Below are positions 53,141 to 62,418 of a stretch of DNA of 64,000 bases, piece by piece; position 1 is the first letter of the stretch; every line of letters starts with the position of its first letter. The stretch is from JANQFM01 sp035471925 (GTDB taxonomy: Bacteria; Acidobacteriota; UBA6911; RPQK01; DATIPO01). Below the pieces are notes generated by a model, which worked only from the letters and a program-made list of their open reading frames with translations, searched no databases and was not told where the DNA came from. The position numbers and the translations under genes are program-made. The stretch spans positions 1 through 64,000 of the forward strand of contig DATIPO010000151.1 in assembly GCA_035471925.1 (NCBI GenBank), given 5' to 3'.

Positions 53141-54088
53141 CTAAGACTCACCTAGAGCTTCGCGCAATGAGGAGGCGCGGCGCAGGCGTTGACGGGCTTG
53201 CTCCAGGGAACAGCCGTGGCGGGCCATGACCAGAGCCACGTTGATCTCTCCCGCCTCCTCCAGCAGTTGGGCCGCCCTCTCTTGACTGACGCCGGCCGCC
53301 TCGCGCACGATCTCCAAGCGGCGGGCCGTCAGCTTGCGGTTGCTAGGGCTGATGTTGATCATCCAGTTACCGTAAACGTGTCCCAGGCGGGTCATGACCA
53401 GCGTACTGATCATGTTGAGGATGGTCTTCTGGGCCGTGGCGGCCTTGAGCCGGGTGGAACCGGCGACGACCTCGGCTCCGGTATCGGCCACGATGGCGAT
53501 GTCGGCGATCTGCACGATTTCGCCCCCAGGATTGCAGGTGACGGCCACAGTCAAAGCCTTGCGGCGCTTGGCGAAGCGCAAAGCTCCCAAGGTGTAGAGG
53601 GTGTTGCCGCCTGCGCTGATCCCCACGATGGCATCGCGGGCGCGAAACGTTCGGCGGCGCAGGTCGGCGGCTCCCCGCTGAGGATCGTCCTCAGCCTGCT
53701 CTGAGGCTTCGTAGCAGGCTTCGTATCCGCCCGCCATTACGGCCTGCACCCGGTCTGGATCGCTTCCGAAGGTGGGCGGACACTCCACCGCGTCGAGCAC
53801 TCCCAAGCGTCCGCTGGTGCCCGAGCCGACATAGATCAGCCGCGCACCCCGGACCAGCCGCGGAGCGATGGCGTCCACCGCTTCTGCCACCTGGGGAAGA
53901 GCCTTCGAAACCGCATCAATGGCCCGCCGGTCTTCACCGTTCATCAGTTTCAAGGCCTGCAGGGTCGGCATCCGGTCGAAGCTGGATGCCTCAGCCAAGG
54001 TGCGCTCAGTGGACGGACCCCCCAGATTTTGCGCACGATTTTCGGCGGGATTCTGCCCGCCTGGGGCAGATGGTCGCTCCTGGCTCAT
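53141..54088 (-). CDS. murQ: N-acetylmuramic acid 6-phosphate etherase
   Basis: 315 residues. MurQ cleaves the ether of MurNAc-6-P to give GlcNAc-6-P and D-lactate in cell-wall recycling. It has the SIS-fold motifs YVGSGTSGRLGVLDAVECPP and GISAGGNTLYTLGAL, the catalytic region PGGEIVQIADIAIV, VAGSTRLKAATAQKTILNM and the C-terminal helix ALVMARHGCSLEQARQRL. A 30-residue disordered N-terminal extension is present. GAGGGAGAC precedes ATG 54088. Confidence 0.94.
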   Translation of the reverse strand: MSQERPSAPGGQNPAENRAQNLGGPSTERTLAEASSFDRMPTLQALKLMNGEDRRAIDAVSKALPQVAEAVDAIAPRLVRGARLIYVGSGTSGRLGVLDAVECPPTFGSDPDRVQAVMAGGYEACYEASEQAEDDPQRGAADLRRRTFRARDAIVGISAGGNTLYTLGALRFAKRRKALTVAVTCNPGGEIVQIADIAIVADTGAEVVAGSTRLKAATAQKTILNMISTLVMTRLGHVYGNWMINISPSNRKLTARRLEIVREAAGVSQERAAQLLEEAGEINVALVMARHGCSLEQARQRLRRASSLREALGES

Positions 54089-54318
54089 GGGTCTCCCTCG
54101 CCTTGATCAACAGGGTATTTCGCTTGGTGCGAATTTACCCTATCATAGCGAGGGAGTCAGAGGGAATTGCAAATAGTCGCTCTTCAGGAATTTCTGCAAA
54201 TATCTTGTAAGCTCGTCTAGGTCTTGGCAGATGTCCAAGAGAAGTTCTGTTTATTTGGAGTCAAACCCTTATTAATACGCGCTTTTTCGGTATCAACGAG
54301 TCCTCTTGAGAAACGGCC

Positions 54319-55572
54319 CTACGAATCCTCAAGGGCCTCCAGCAGCAATTCCACCGGATGTTGGACATGCAAACCAAGACTCTTGGATTGAATTCCGTAT
54401 CGCAACTGGAGCAGGCAGCCTGGATTGGCTGTGACGATGCGGTCAGGCTGCACTGAGAGGAGTTCTTCCAGTTTGCGCTCCAGCAGTCGATCCGACATTT
54501 CGGGTTGCTCCAGCGTATAGAGTCCGGCTGCGCCGCAGCAGCGGTCTGCGTTGGGAACATCGGCGAGCTGCAATTGGGGGATTCTGCCCAGCAAGGCCCG
54601 CGGCTGGCGGCTAATCCCTTGTCCGTGCAGCAGATGGCAGGCGTCATCGTATGCCACCCGCAGCTTGAGGGGCTTGAGATCCCAGGCGGGGTTGAGATGG
54701 TCTAGAAACTCGTTGATGTCGCGGATACGCAGGGCTAAATCCCGCGCTTTTTGATGAAAAGAGTCCGAGATCCAGTGAGGATAGTCTTTGAGAGCCGCGC
54801 CGCAGCCGGCTGAGTTGACCACAACGGCCTCCAGATCTGGTCCGAAGGCCTCCACGTTTTGACGTGCCAAGTCAGAGGCTTGTCGGCGCAGTCCATCATG
54901 GGAATGGAGGGCCCCGCAGCAAGTTTGAGCGGGCGGCAAGACCACGTCGCATCCAGCCCGGCGCAGGAGTTCGATGGAGGCTTGGTGGACCTCGGGAAAA
55001 AGCACCGGCATCACGCAGCCGCTCAGGAAGCCGACCTTGCACCGGGCCGACCCGTAAGCCGCATAGAAGTTCTTCAGGGGCCGGGATGGGGGAATGTGGG
55101 GCAGTTTGGCCTCGGCCTGGCGCAGAGACGGCACCCGCTTCAGGACTCCGCTGGAACGCACCAGCTTCTGCAATCCGCTGCGCTGGTAAAGGCGCAGAGC
55201 GGCCGTCATCAGGCGCAGGCGGCCGGGATAGGGAAGCAGCCTCTGAAAAGCTGCACGGCGCAGCCATCCCGGCGGGTGTTCCCGGCGCAGGCGGGCCCGC
55301 GTATCGCTCAGCATCAGCTCGTAGCGGACGCCCGAGGGGCAGGCGCTTTCACAGGCCCGGCAGGCCAGGCATCCCTCCAAATGGGAGACGGCGGCTGGGT
55401 CGAGTTGGATGCGTCCTTGTTGGGCCGCCAGCATGAGGTGAATGCGTCCGCGGGGCGAATCGGTTTCGGTGCCCAACTCTTGATAGGTCGGACACTTAGG
55501 CAGGCACAGTCCGCAGTGGATGCAGTCCAGGTTGACGGCGAACGGATCGTTGCTTTGGGCCTTGGCTTTCAC
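54319..55572 (-). CDS. glcF: Glycolate oxidase iron-sulfur subunit
   Basis: 417 residues. Two 4Fe-4S clusters in the N-terminal ferredoxin domain (CIHCGLCLPKCP and CLACRACESACPSG) and two CCG-type domains (SGCVMPVLFPE, TCCGAL, RCCGAAG) are seen. It passes electrons from the FAD subunits of glycolate dehydrogenase to the quinone pool. ATG 55572 is 30 bases after glcE stop on the same strand. The catalytic FAD subunit glcD is not adjacent. Confidence 0.9.
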   Translation of the reverse strand: MKAKAQSNDPFAVNLDCIHCGLCLPKCPTYQELGTETDSPRGRIHLMLAAQQGRIQLDPAAVSHLEGCLACRACESACPSGVRYELMLSDTRARLRREHPPGWLRRAAFQRLLPYPGRLRLMTAALRLYQRSGLQKLVRSSGVLKRVPSLRQAEAKLPHIPPSRPLKNFYAAYGSARCKVGFLSGCVMPVLFPEVHQASIELLRRAGCDVVLPPAQTCCGALHSHDGLRRQASDLARQNVEAFGPDLEAVVVNSAGCGAALKDYPHWISDSFHQKARDLALRIRDINEFLDHLNPAWDLKPLKLRVAYDDACHLLHGQGISRQPRALLGRIPQLQLADVPNADRCCGAAGLYTLEQPEMSDRLLERKLEELLSVQPDRIVTANPGCLLQLRYGIQSKSLGLHVQHPVELLLEALEDS

Positions 55573-55601
55573 GTAGTGGTCTTTCGCTGTCCGCCGACTG
55601 G

Positions 55602-56843
55602 CTAAAGACGTCCCGGGTTGAACACCCTGTCGGGGTCAAGTGCCGCCTGCAACTGGTTGTGGATCTTCTTAAGGGGCGACGGCAAGCCCCAAACGTCGAG
55701 CTTCGATTTCAGTTTCGGTGACCCTTTCCAGAGGATAGTCGAATCCTCTCTTCGGTTCCAACGTTGCCTGAGACGCTCCACGCGCTGTTCTGAATCGGGC
55801 CTTTCGCTGAAGAAGGCATGCAGCCGGCTTCGCGGGAAAGATCCGCTGATGGCAGGCGCACCCTCCTCGCCCCCGAAAGTACCGCTCAAGTCTTCCAGCA
55901 AGTCTCCCAGGCGGCTGAGGGGCGTGCTGACCAGCAGGCAGGCCTGGGGACGGTCGGGGGCCAGCATGGCGCGCCGACTTTGGGTCCAATCCTGCCAGAA
56001 GGTCTCCTCATCTCTGCCCTCCAACCAGACCGCCGACGCAGCCTGGCTTTCGATTTGGCGGCGCTTGTAGGCGGCAGCTCCCGGGGCGTCCGCCAAGCGG
56101 GCGGCCAGCATCCAGGTGGCGGTCGAGAGAGCCTCAGGCGCCGCCCGGCAGAGCTTGCCGGAAAGGATCTCCAGCGCCGCGGGGGCGGCATGGTCGCGCA
56201 GCTTGCGGGCAGTTTCCAGAAGTTGAGAAGCGGTCCCGAAGCCGACCAGCGCAGTGGCGGGGCGTCCCCTCAGCGGACGCACCTTGAAGGCCAGGCGGGT
56301 CAGCACGCCCAGCGTCCCCAGCGAGCCGCAATAGAGCTTGCAAAGGTCGTATCCGGCCACGTTCTTGACCACTTTGCCGCCGGCATGACTGAGCATGCCG
56401 TCGGAATGCAGCACCTCGACGCCGATAATGGAGTCCCGCGGGCCGCCCAGCTCTCCTGAGAAGGGCGATTCAAGCCCCGCTGCCACCACCCCCCCGATGG
56501 TCGCTTGCGGACTTGAGAAAGGAAGAAAGGGCAGAAACTGGCCTTCTTGGCTCAGCGTTTGCTCAAGACGCCCCAGCGTACACCCGGCCTCGACTTCGAC
56601 GATCATGTCACCGGGAGAGTAGTCCGTCACCCGGTCCCAGCGGCGCAGGCTGAGGACGTCGGTGACTGGCTGGGGATTGGCGCCGATGTACCAATGTGAA
56701 CCCGCTCCTGCCACCAGCACCCGGCGCTGGGGACGGTCCTTCTCTCTCAGCCACTGCCGGGCTTCCTCCACATTCTCGGGAGTGAAAACCGGGGGAAGCG
56801 ATTGGTCGGGTGAAATCCATCGGTAGGCTTGAGACAAATCCAC
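55602..56843 (-). CDS. glcE: Glycolate oxidase FAD-binding subunit GlcE-like
   Basis: About 413 residues with a PCMH-type FAD-binding domain (VLVAGAGSHWYIGANPQPV, EAGCTLGRLEQTLSQ, PQATIGGVVAAGLESPFSGE, RDSIIGVEVLHSDGMLSHAG, GGKVVKNVAGYDLCKLYCGS). This is the accessory GlcE type, shorter than GlcD. It pairs with GlcF downstream. The start is set at GTG 56843, where the family sequence begins; an in-frame TTG at 56876 is the alternative. Confidence 0.82.
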   Translation of the reverse strand: MDLSQAYRWISPDQSLPPVFTPENVEEARQWLREKDRPQRRVLVAGAGSHWYIGANPQPVTDVLSLRRWDRVTDYSPGDMIVEVEAGCTLGRLEQTLSQEGQFLPFLPFSSPQATIGGVVAAGLESPFSGELGGPRDSIIGVEVLHSDGMLSHAGGKVVKNVAGYDLCKLYCGSLGTLGVLTRLAFKVRPLRGRPATALVGFGTASQLLETARKLRDHAAPAALEILSGKLCRAAPEALSTATWMLAARLADAPGAAAYKRRQIESQAASAVWLEGRDEETFWQDWTQSRRAMLAPDRPQACLLVSTPLSRLGDLLEDLSGTFGGEEGAPAISGSFPRSRLHAFFSERPDSEQRVERLRQRWNRREDSTILWKGSPKLKSKLDVWGLPSPLKKIHNQLQAALDPDRVFNPGRL

Positions 56844-56960
56844 GGGCCGATTGTAACAATCTGGCGAGCTGACCAAAACCAGATTCCGATTGGCTGCGCC
56901 TCGATGCGGCTGAGCGCCCGACCTGCAGGGCGTTGTCCCCCATGCGGCCCGACTGCGAAG

Positions 56961-58280
56961 TTAGGACGGTTGGGGAGCAGCGGTCTTCTCGGGAGGCTTT
57001 TCCTGGTCGCGGAACTTGCTCAGCACGGTGCGCTTGCTGACTTCGCTGAGCAGAGTGGTAAGGAAGATCTCGAAACGGTGCAGGGCAAATGGACGCTCGG
57101 CAGGGTCGCACTCGGTGAGTTCCTGCACGAAGTCTTCGATGTCTTGCCAGTCCTTGAAAAACAGCAGACGCTTGGAAGACTTCTCGAAACGTTCGAGAGT
57201 AGCGACCACTTCGTTGAAGCTGGAGTCCTTGCCGTCGTCGCGGGCCGACTTGGCCATGTCGTGGAGCTCGGTCAATTCGGAGATCAGCTTGACGGTCTGC
57301 TTGTAACGTTCCCACATGTCCTCGAAGAGGCGGCGTTCGTCGAAATCGGGATTGAGGAGGTGGACCATGTTGATGAAGCATTCGCGGAAGGCGTTTTGCA
57401 CCAGCCCCAGAGCGTCCTCCATGACGGCGTAGGCTTTGCGGGTCTGCTCCTCTTCGGCCACGTTTTCCAGGCGCTCTTCGAAGACTTTCTTGGTTTCCAT
57501 CTTGAGCGCGAAGGTAGTGCTGAAGATGGCCTCCACAATCTCGGGCTGATAGCGGTCCAGGTAATCGCGCGATTCGTTGAGGAGATCCAGAAAGCCCTGG
57601 TAGGCATAAAAGCAGTATTCGAACAGCACCAGCAGTTTGCGCACCCTGAACTGCCGCCGCATCTCCTGCTGGATGTAACGGATGAGCTGCAGGATGTGGA
57701 AGAAGTCGAGGAAAATGCGCTCTACCTGCTCTTGGATCCCGGGCATTTCCAGAGACATGACGATGTCACGCTGTACCAGGTAGCGGAAGTCGGCATTGCT
57801 GGCGCCTACCCCCAGGTTTCCGTAGGCATCGCTCTGTCGAAAACGCTCGATTCGTCCCGTGAGGACCGATCCCAGCGACTTGAATTCCAAGCGCGAGAAA
57901 TGTTCCAGCCTGAGGCTGCTGGTGCCCAGGATGCGGAATTGCTCGAGGAAATCCCAGAAGTCCAGGAAGTCGGCCATCTCCGCTTGCAGCTTGCCAATGC
58001 GCCGGGCTTCCAGCCGGGGGTCCTGGTCAGCGTGGATGGCGATGGTGGGGTCAGCCATCTTGTAGTGTTCCAGTTCGCGCCGCAGCATGGCATCGGAGAG
58101 CGAGAGCAGGTCCTGGACGATCTGCATCGAGGTGCGCACGTCGATCAGGAAGTTGCGCTGCAGCTCCTCTTTCTGCTCATCCTTGCCGAAGGAGAGTCCG
58201 GGGTTGCCGTGGAAGACAACCAACGCGTCCAGCCACATCTCGAACTTCTTGAAATCGCTGAGATGGAAATAGTCCGCCAT
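56961..58280 (-). CDS. Large helical protein, unrecognised
   Basis: 439 residues, almost entirely alpha-helical and rich in Glu, Leu, Phe and Arg (for example FLDFFHILQLIRYIQQEMRR, AEEEQTRKAYAVMEDALGLV). No signal peptide, membrane segment or catalytic motif is visible; it should be a cytoplasmic structural or regulatory protein. The tail is Lys/Pro-rich. I recognise no family. It is divergent from lon (214 bases between) and lies upstream of the glcE/glcF pair on the same strand, 117 bases away; a link with either is not shown. Confidence 0.55.
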   Translation of the reverse strand: MADYFHLSDFKKFEMWLDALVVFHGNPGLSFGKDEQKEELQRNFLIDVRTSMQIVQDLLSLSDAMLRRELEHYKMADPTIAIHADQDPRLEARRIGKLQAEMADFLDFWDFLEQFRILGTSSLRLEHFSRLEFKSLGSVLTGRIERFRQSDAYGNLGVGASNADFRYLVQRDIVMSLEMPGIQEQVERIFLDFFHILQLIRYIQQEMRRQFRVRKLLVLFEYCFYAYQGFLDLLNESRDYLDRYQPEIVEAIFSTTFALKMETKKVFEERLENVAEEEQTRKAYAVMEDALGLVQNAFRECFINMVHLLNPDFDERRLFEDMWERYKQTVKLISELTELHDMAKSARDDGKDSSFNEVVATLERFEKSSKRLLFFKDWQDIEDFVQELTECDPAERPFALHRFEIFLTTLLSEVSKRTVLSKFRDQEKPPEKTAAPQPS

Positions 58281-58496
58281 AAATGACCTGCCAACCGGTT
58301 TTCGGGCCGATTCCAGCGTTCAAGGGCCGTTTGCGCTCATGCAAGTCCATCAACGCGCGGGCCGTTCTTCTTATCGACAGCTTGCCGCTTGGGCTTAATC
58401 GGTGCCGGAAGAGCCCGTCCGCCGCGCTGGATCCGGCTGGGCTGGCAAGCTCCCCTTGAAAAGAGAGGTGAATACCTTCAGACTGTGGGCAGATCG

Positions 58497-60941
58497 ATGA
58501 ATGAAAAGTCGCCCATACTCCGGCTTCCCCTGCTGCCGGTCAAAAACAACGTCCTCTTCCCCTACCTCTTGATGCCGCTTTCGGTGGGCCGGCCAGCCTC
58601 CATCGCCGCCGTGGAAGCGGCCTTGGACAACGACGACAAAGAAATCGTCGTGGTGGCCCAGACCGACGGCGAGATTGAAGCGCCCGACTACGATGACGTC
58701 TTCCACGTGGGGACCCTGGCCCAGATCAAGAAGATCACCCGCAACGATGAGGAGGAGTTCTTAGAAGTCACCGTCCAAGGCGTGGAACGCATCAATCTGC
58801 TGGACATGGACCTGTCGGGCGTCTACCTGCGGGCTGGCTACCAAATCGATCCCATCGACGACCGAGTGACGCCCGAGTGCGAAGCGCTGCATCGGGAATT
58901 GCTCGACTTGACCGGACGCGCCCTTTCGCTGGCCACTCCCCAGGCTCCGGCCGAGCTGGGACAGTTGCTGGGGAGCACCGATGATCCTCTCCGCCTGGTG
59001 TTCCTGCTGGGCTCGCTCATCAGCCTGGGGCTGGAGAAGGAGCAAAGCCTGCTGGAGGCCGAAAGCCTGCTCGAGATTCTGGGCTTGATGTATGAATACC
59101 TCAAGCATGAAGTCGAGGTGCTGGAACTGCGCCGCCAGATCTCCTCCCAGGCCAAGAGCGAGATGAGCCGCGAGCACCGCGAGTACTTCCTGCGCCAGCA
59201 GATGCGGGCCATCCAGGACGAATTGGGCGAGTCCGACTCGGAAGAAGCCGAGGTCGACGAACTGCGCCGCCGGCTGGATAAGGCCGACCTGCCCGAGATT
59301 GTGGAGAAGGAGGCCGAGAAGGAACTCACCCGCCTGGGCCGGCTGAGCATCGTCAGTCCTGAGTACAACGTGGTGCGCAGTTATCTCGACTTTCTGCTGG
59401 AACTGCCCTGGTCCAAGTCTTCCAAGGACGTGATGGAGATTTCCCGCGTCCGCAAGGTGCTCGACGAAGACCACTTCAACCTCACCGAGGTCAAGCAGCG
59501 CATCCTCGAGCATTTGGGCGTGCTCAAGCTCAATCCCAGAGCCAAGGCCCCGATTCTTTGTTTTGTGGGACCGCCGGGAGTGGGCAAGACCTCCTTGGGA
59601 CGATCCATCGCCCGTGCGCTGGACCGCGGATTCGAGCGCCTCAGCCTGGGCGGCATGCACGACGAGGCCGAGCTGCGGGGTCATCGGCGGACCTACATCG
59701 GCGCCATGCCCGGACGCATCCTCAACGCCATCCGCCGGGCCGGCGTCAACAATCCCGTCGTCATGCTGGACGAGATCGACAAGCTGGGACGCGATTTCAG
59801 GGGCGATCCGGCTTCGGCACTGCTGGAAATCCTCGATCCCGAGCAGAACCGCGACTTCCGCGATAATTACCTGGACCTGCCCTGGGACCTGTCGCGGGTC
59901 TTCTTCATCACCACCGCCAACTCGCTCGACACGGTAGCAGCCCCCTTGCTCGACCGGCTTGAAATCCTGCGGCTTTCGGGATACAGCGCCGAAGAAAAGA
60001 TCCAGATCGCGCGCCGCTTCCTCATCCCCCGGCGCCTGGAAGAGGCCGGACTGAGACGCAAGGACCTGGTCATCGAAACCCGTGCGCTTCGCCGCATCAT
60101 CACCCGCTATACGCGCGAAGCCGGCGTCCGCCGGCTGGAGCAGGCCTTGGGGCGCCTGGCCCGCAAAGTGGCCTTGCGCTTCGCCGAGGGCGACCGCAGT
60201 CCGGTGCGGGTCAAGGCCAAGGACCTGCCCGAGATGCTGGGCCCTGAGAAATTCTTCCAGGAAGAGGCGCGCAAGAGGCTGCCGCCGGGCGTGGCCACAG
60301 GATTGGCCTGGACCGAGGCAGGAGGGGACGTCCTCTATGTGGAGGCCAGCCGCCTGCCCCAGGCCAAGGAACTCAAGCTGACCGGCCAACTGGGCGACGT
60401 CATGAAGGAGTCGGCTCAAGCCGCCCAAAGCTACATTTGGGCTCACTGCAAGCGGATGGGGATCGACGAGAAGCTCTTCACCGACGCCGGACTGCACGTC
60501 CACGTCCCCGCCGGAGCCATTCCCAAGGACGGCCCATCGGCGGGAATCACCATGGTCGTGGCCATGGCCTCGCTCTACATGGACCGTCCAGCCCGGGCCG
60601 ATACGGCGATGACCGGCGAAGTGACCCTGACCGGACTAGTGCTTCCCGTGGGAGGCGTCAAGGAAAAAGTGCTGGCCGGACGGCGCGCGCGCTTGCGTCG
60701 CATCATCCTTCCCAAGGAGAATGGGAAAGACTTGAGGGATTTGCCGGAGAAGCTGCTCAAGCAAGTGGAGTTCGTCTTCGTGGAGCGGGTTGAGGAGGTT
60801 CTGCAAGCCGCTTTCGAGGAGCTCGAAGCCTCATCCTCCAAAGGACCCAAGGCGCCTGCCCGCAGCCGACGGCGAGCTGCCGCCAAGAAGTCTAAGAGCC
60901 GCCAGGGCTCCGAGGCTACGGCGAGTCCCGGAAGGAGATGA
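58497..60941 (+). CDS. lon: ATP-dependent protease Lon
   Basis: 814 residues. Lon is a cytoplasmic AAA+ hexameric protease for misfolded and regulatory proteins. It has the N-terminal substrate domain (LPLLPVKNNVLFPYLLMPLS), Walker A GPPGVGKTS (about 358-366), Walker B VVMLDEIDK and the Ser-Lys dyad in PKDGPSAGITM (Ser681) and GGVKEKVLAGRRA (Lys722). The C-terminal tail is Lys/Arg/Ser-rich and unusual for the family. ATG 58497 starts just before the conserved N-terminal domain; the longer frame from 58389 has no homology. The universal stress protein follows after three bases. Confidence 0.95.
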   Translation: MNEKSPILRLPLLPVKNNVLFPYLLMPLSVGRPASIAAVEAALDNDDKEIVVVAQTDGEIEAPDYDDVFHVGTLAQIKKITRNDEEEFLEVTVQGVERINLLDMDLSGVYLRAGYQIDPIDDRVTPECEALHRELLDLTGRALSLATPQAPAELGQLLGSTDDPLRLVFLLGSLISLGLEKEQSLLEAESLLEILGLMYEYLKHEVEVLELRRQISSQAKSEMSREHREYFLRQQMRAIQDELGESDSEEAEVDELRRRLDKADLPEIVEKEAEKELTRLGRLSIVSPEYNVVRSYLDFLLELPWSKSSKDVMEISRVRKVLDEDHFNLTEVKQRILEHLGVLKLNPRAKAPILCFVGPPGVGKTSLGRSIARALDRGFERLSLGGMHDEAELRGHRRTYIGAMPGRILNAIRRAGVNNPVVMLDEIDKLGRDFRGDPASALLEILDPEQNRDFRDNYLDLPWDLSRVFFITTANSLDTVAAPLLDRLEILRLSGYSAEEKIQIARRFLIPRRLEEAGLRRKDLVIETRALRRIITRYTREAGVRRLEQALGRLARKVALRFAEGDRSPVRVKAKDLPEMLGPEKFFQEEARKRLPPGVATGLAWTEAGGDVLYVEASRLPQAKELKLTGQLGDVMKESAQAAQSYIWAHCKRMGIDEKLFTDAGLHVHVPAGAIPKDGPSAGITMVVAMASLYMDRPARADTAMTGEVTLTGLVLPVGGVKEKVLAGRRARLRRIILPKENGKDLRDLPEKLLKQVEFVFVERVEEVLQAAFEELEASSSKGPKAPARSRRRAAAKKSKSRQGSEATASPGRR

Positions 60942-60944
60942 AGC

Positions 60945-61415
60945 ATGCCTGACGTCAAACGCATTTTGGCGCCCACTGACTTTTCCAGCGCCTCGCTGGT
61001 GGCTGTCGAGCAGGCCGCCCGATTGGCCCGCGAGTTCGGGGCCGAACTGATCCTGCTCTACGTGGTCCCACCCATCCCCACCTTGCCGGCCGACATGAAC
61101 TACACTTTCCAGACGCCCGACTACAATGACTCGCTGCAAAGCGCAGCGACCGAGAAGCTGGCCGAACTGGAAGAGGAGCACGTGCCTGATGGCATTCCCG
61201 TCCGCCGCCTCATCTGTTTCGGGGATCCGGCGGGAGAAATCGTCAAAGCCGCCGAAGAGGAAAAATGCGACTGGATCGTGATTTCCACTCACGGGCATAC
61301 CGGCTGGAAGCATCTGGTATTCGGGTCAGTGGCAGAGAAAGTGGTGCGCTTGGCCTGCTGCCCTGTCCTCAGCATCCGCTGCCCCGAGGAGGAAAAACTT
61401 CAGGGCGGCGAGTAG
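60945..61415 (+). CDS. Universal stress protein (UspA family)
   Basis: 156 residues in one USP fold. VKRILAPTDFSSASLVAVEQ is the N-terminal strand and first helix, and the ATP-binding signature is present as ISTHGHTGWKHLVFGSVAEK (G-x2-G-x9-GS type). It binds ATP or nucleotides and takes part in stress adaptation. It begins three bases after lon, so the two are co-transcribed and probably co-translated. Confidence 0.9.
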   Translation: MPDVKRILAPTDFSSASLVAVEQAARLAREFGAELILLYVVPPIPTLPADMNYTFQTPDYNDSLQSAATEKLAELEEEHVPDGIPVRRLICFGDPAGEIVKAAEEEKCDWIVISTHGHTGWKHLVFGSVAEKVVRLACCPVLSIRCPEEEKLQGGE

Positions 61416-61491
61416 CCCGGGGGGCTTGTACCCTAGAGGGGACAGGCCGCCAGGACTCAAGGACGCAAACGAAGGCCGAGATCGAAAGGAC

Positions 61492-62046
61492 ATGATGAAG
61501 CGCTGCCAATGGGTGCCCGAAGAGGATCCGCTCTACCGCGGCTATCACGACAGCGAGTGGGGCAAGCCCGTCCATGACGACCGCGTGCTCTACGAGTTCC
61601 TTTTGCTGGAGAGTTTCCAGGCTGGTTTGAGCTGGGCCACGATTCTGCACAAGCGCGAGAATTTCCGCCGTGCTTTTGACGGCTTCGATCCGGCCCGGGT
61701 AGCGCGCTACGATGAAAGCAAGGTCGAGGCGCTCTTGCAGGACGCCGGCATCATTCGTCACCGCCAGAAGATCGAGTCGGCGGTCAACAACGCCCGCCGC
61801 TTGCGGGAGATCCAGGAAAGCCACGGTTCCTTCGACGCCTACATTTGGGATTTTGTGGACGGCGTCCCGGTCCTCAATCACTTCACCCGCCTCAGCCAAT
61901 TGCCCGCCAAGACTCCTCTATCCGATCGTATGAGCAAAGATCTGAAGAAGCGCGGCTTCCGGTTTCTGGGCTCCACGACCTGCTACTCCTTCATGCAGGC
62001 CTGCGGCCTGGTCAACGACCATATTCTGTCCTGCGATTTCCGCTAA
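61492..62046 (+). CDS. tag: DNA-3-methyladenine glycosylase I
   Basis: 184 residues. Tag removes 3-methyladenine from alkylated DNA. Family markers are RCQWVPEEDPLYRGYHDSEW, LYEFLLLESFQAGLSWATIL, RENFRRAFDGFDPARVARYD, the zinc-binding C-terminus (CYSFMQACGLVNDH) and DLKKRGFRFLGSTT. GAAAGG precedes the ATGATG pair, so ATG 61492 or 61495 is the start. It is on the same strand as lon and the USP, about 76 bases after the latter. Confidence 0.93.
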   Translation: MMKRCQWVPEEDPLYRGYHDSEWGKPVHDDRVLYEFLLLESFQAGLSWATILHKRENFRRAFDGFDPARVARYDESKVEALLQDAGIIRHRQKIESAVNNARRLREIQESHGSFDAYIWDFVDGVPVLNHFTRLSQLPAKTPLSDRMSKDLKKRGFRFLGSTTCYSFMQACGLVNDHILSCDFR

Positions 62047-62418
62047 GCTGCTTTACAAAGCAATTTCAAGGGAACAGAATTGGCCTATAGCACGTTCAGG
62101 AACCTAGCAGTGCCTTTGCCGATAAATTTTGGCAAACAACAAAAATTCTGAATTTAATCGGATGAAGTATTGTATTCTCCGGCGTGTCCTGATAGGCTCC
62201 ATTCAAGAGTTTTTTCTCCGACTTGAACCATATTCTGAGGACGGTTTGCCAGGTTGACGACCGGGCTCGAATCAGGTCGGAATAACCGGCGCCGGTTGAA
62301 AATCCGGCCGCGCCTTAAAGAGCTTCGCCAACGCATTGGGCCCATGTGTTTCGCGTCGAGTTTTTGACATGGCTGGCTTTCACCGGGCCAACCTTCTCAA
62401 CCGCTAGGGAGGATTCCT
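62047..62418. other. Intergenic region before the di-haem oxidoreductase
   Basis: 372 bases, locally AT-rich, without a gene. One dyad, TTTGCC-N10-GGCAAA (62115-62136), lies downstream of tag and could be a weak terminator or a regulator site. The leader of the next gene ends with GGGAGGATTCCT before its ATG. Confidence 0.4.

Noticed and set aside
52764..53155. Open frames of 98-126 codons in repeat D
   Set aside because: They encode only the translated tandem repeat in three phases, with no ribosome-binding site.
58761..60503. Antisense frame of 580 codons opposite lon
   Set aside because: Composition is that of a codon shadow (His/Gln/Val-rich) and lon is unmistakable on the other strand.
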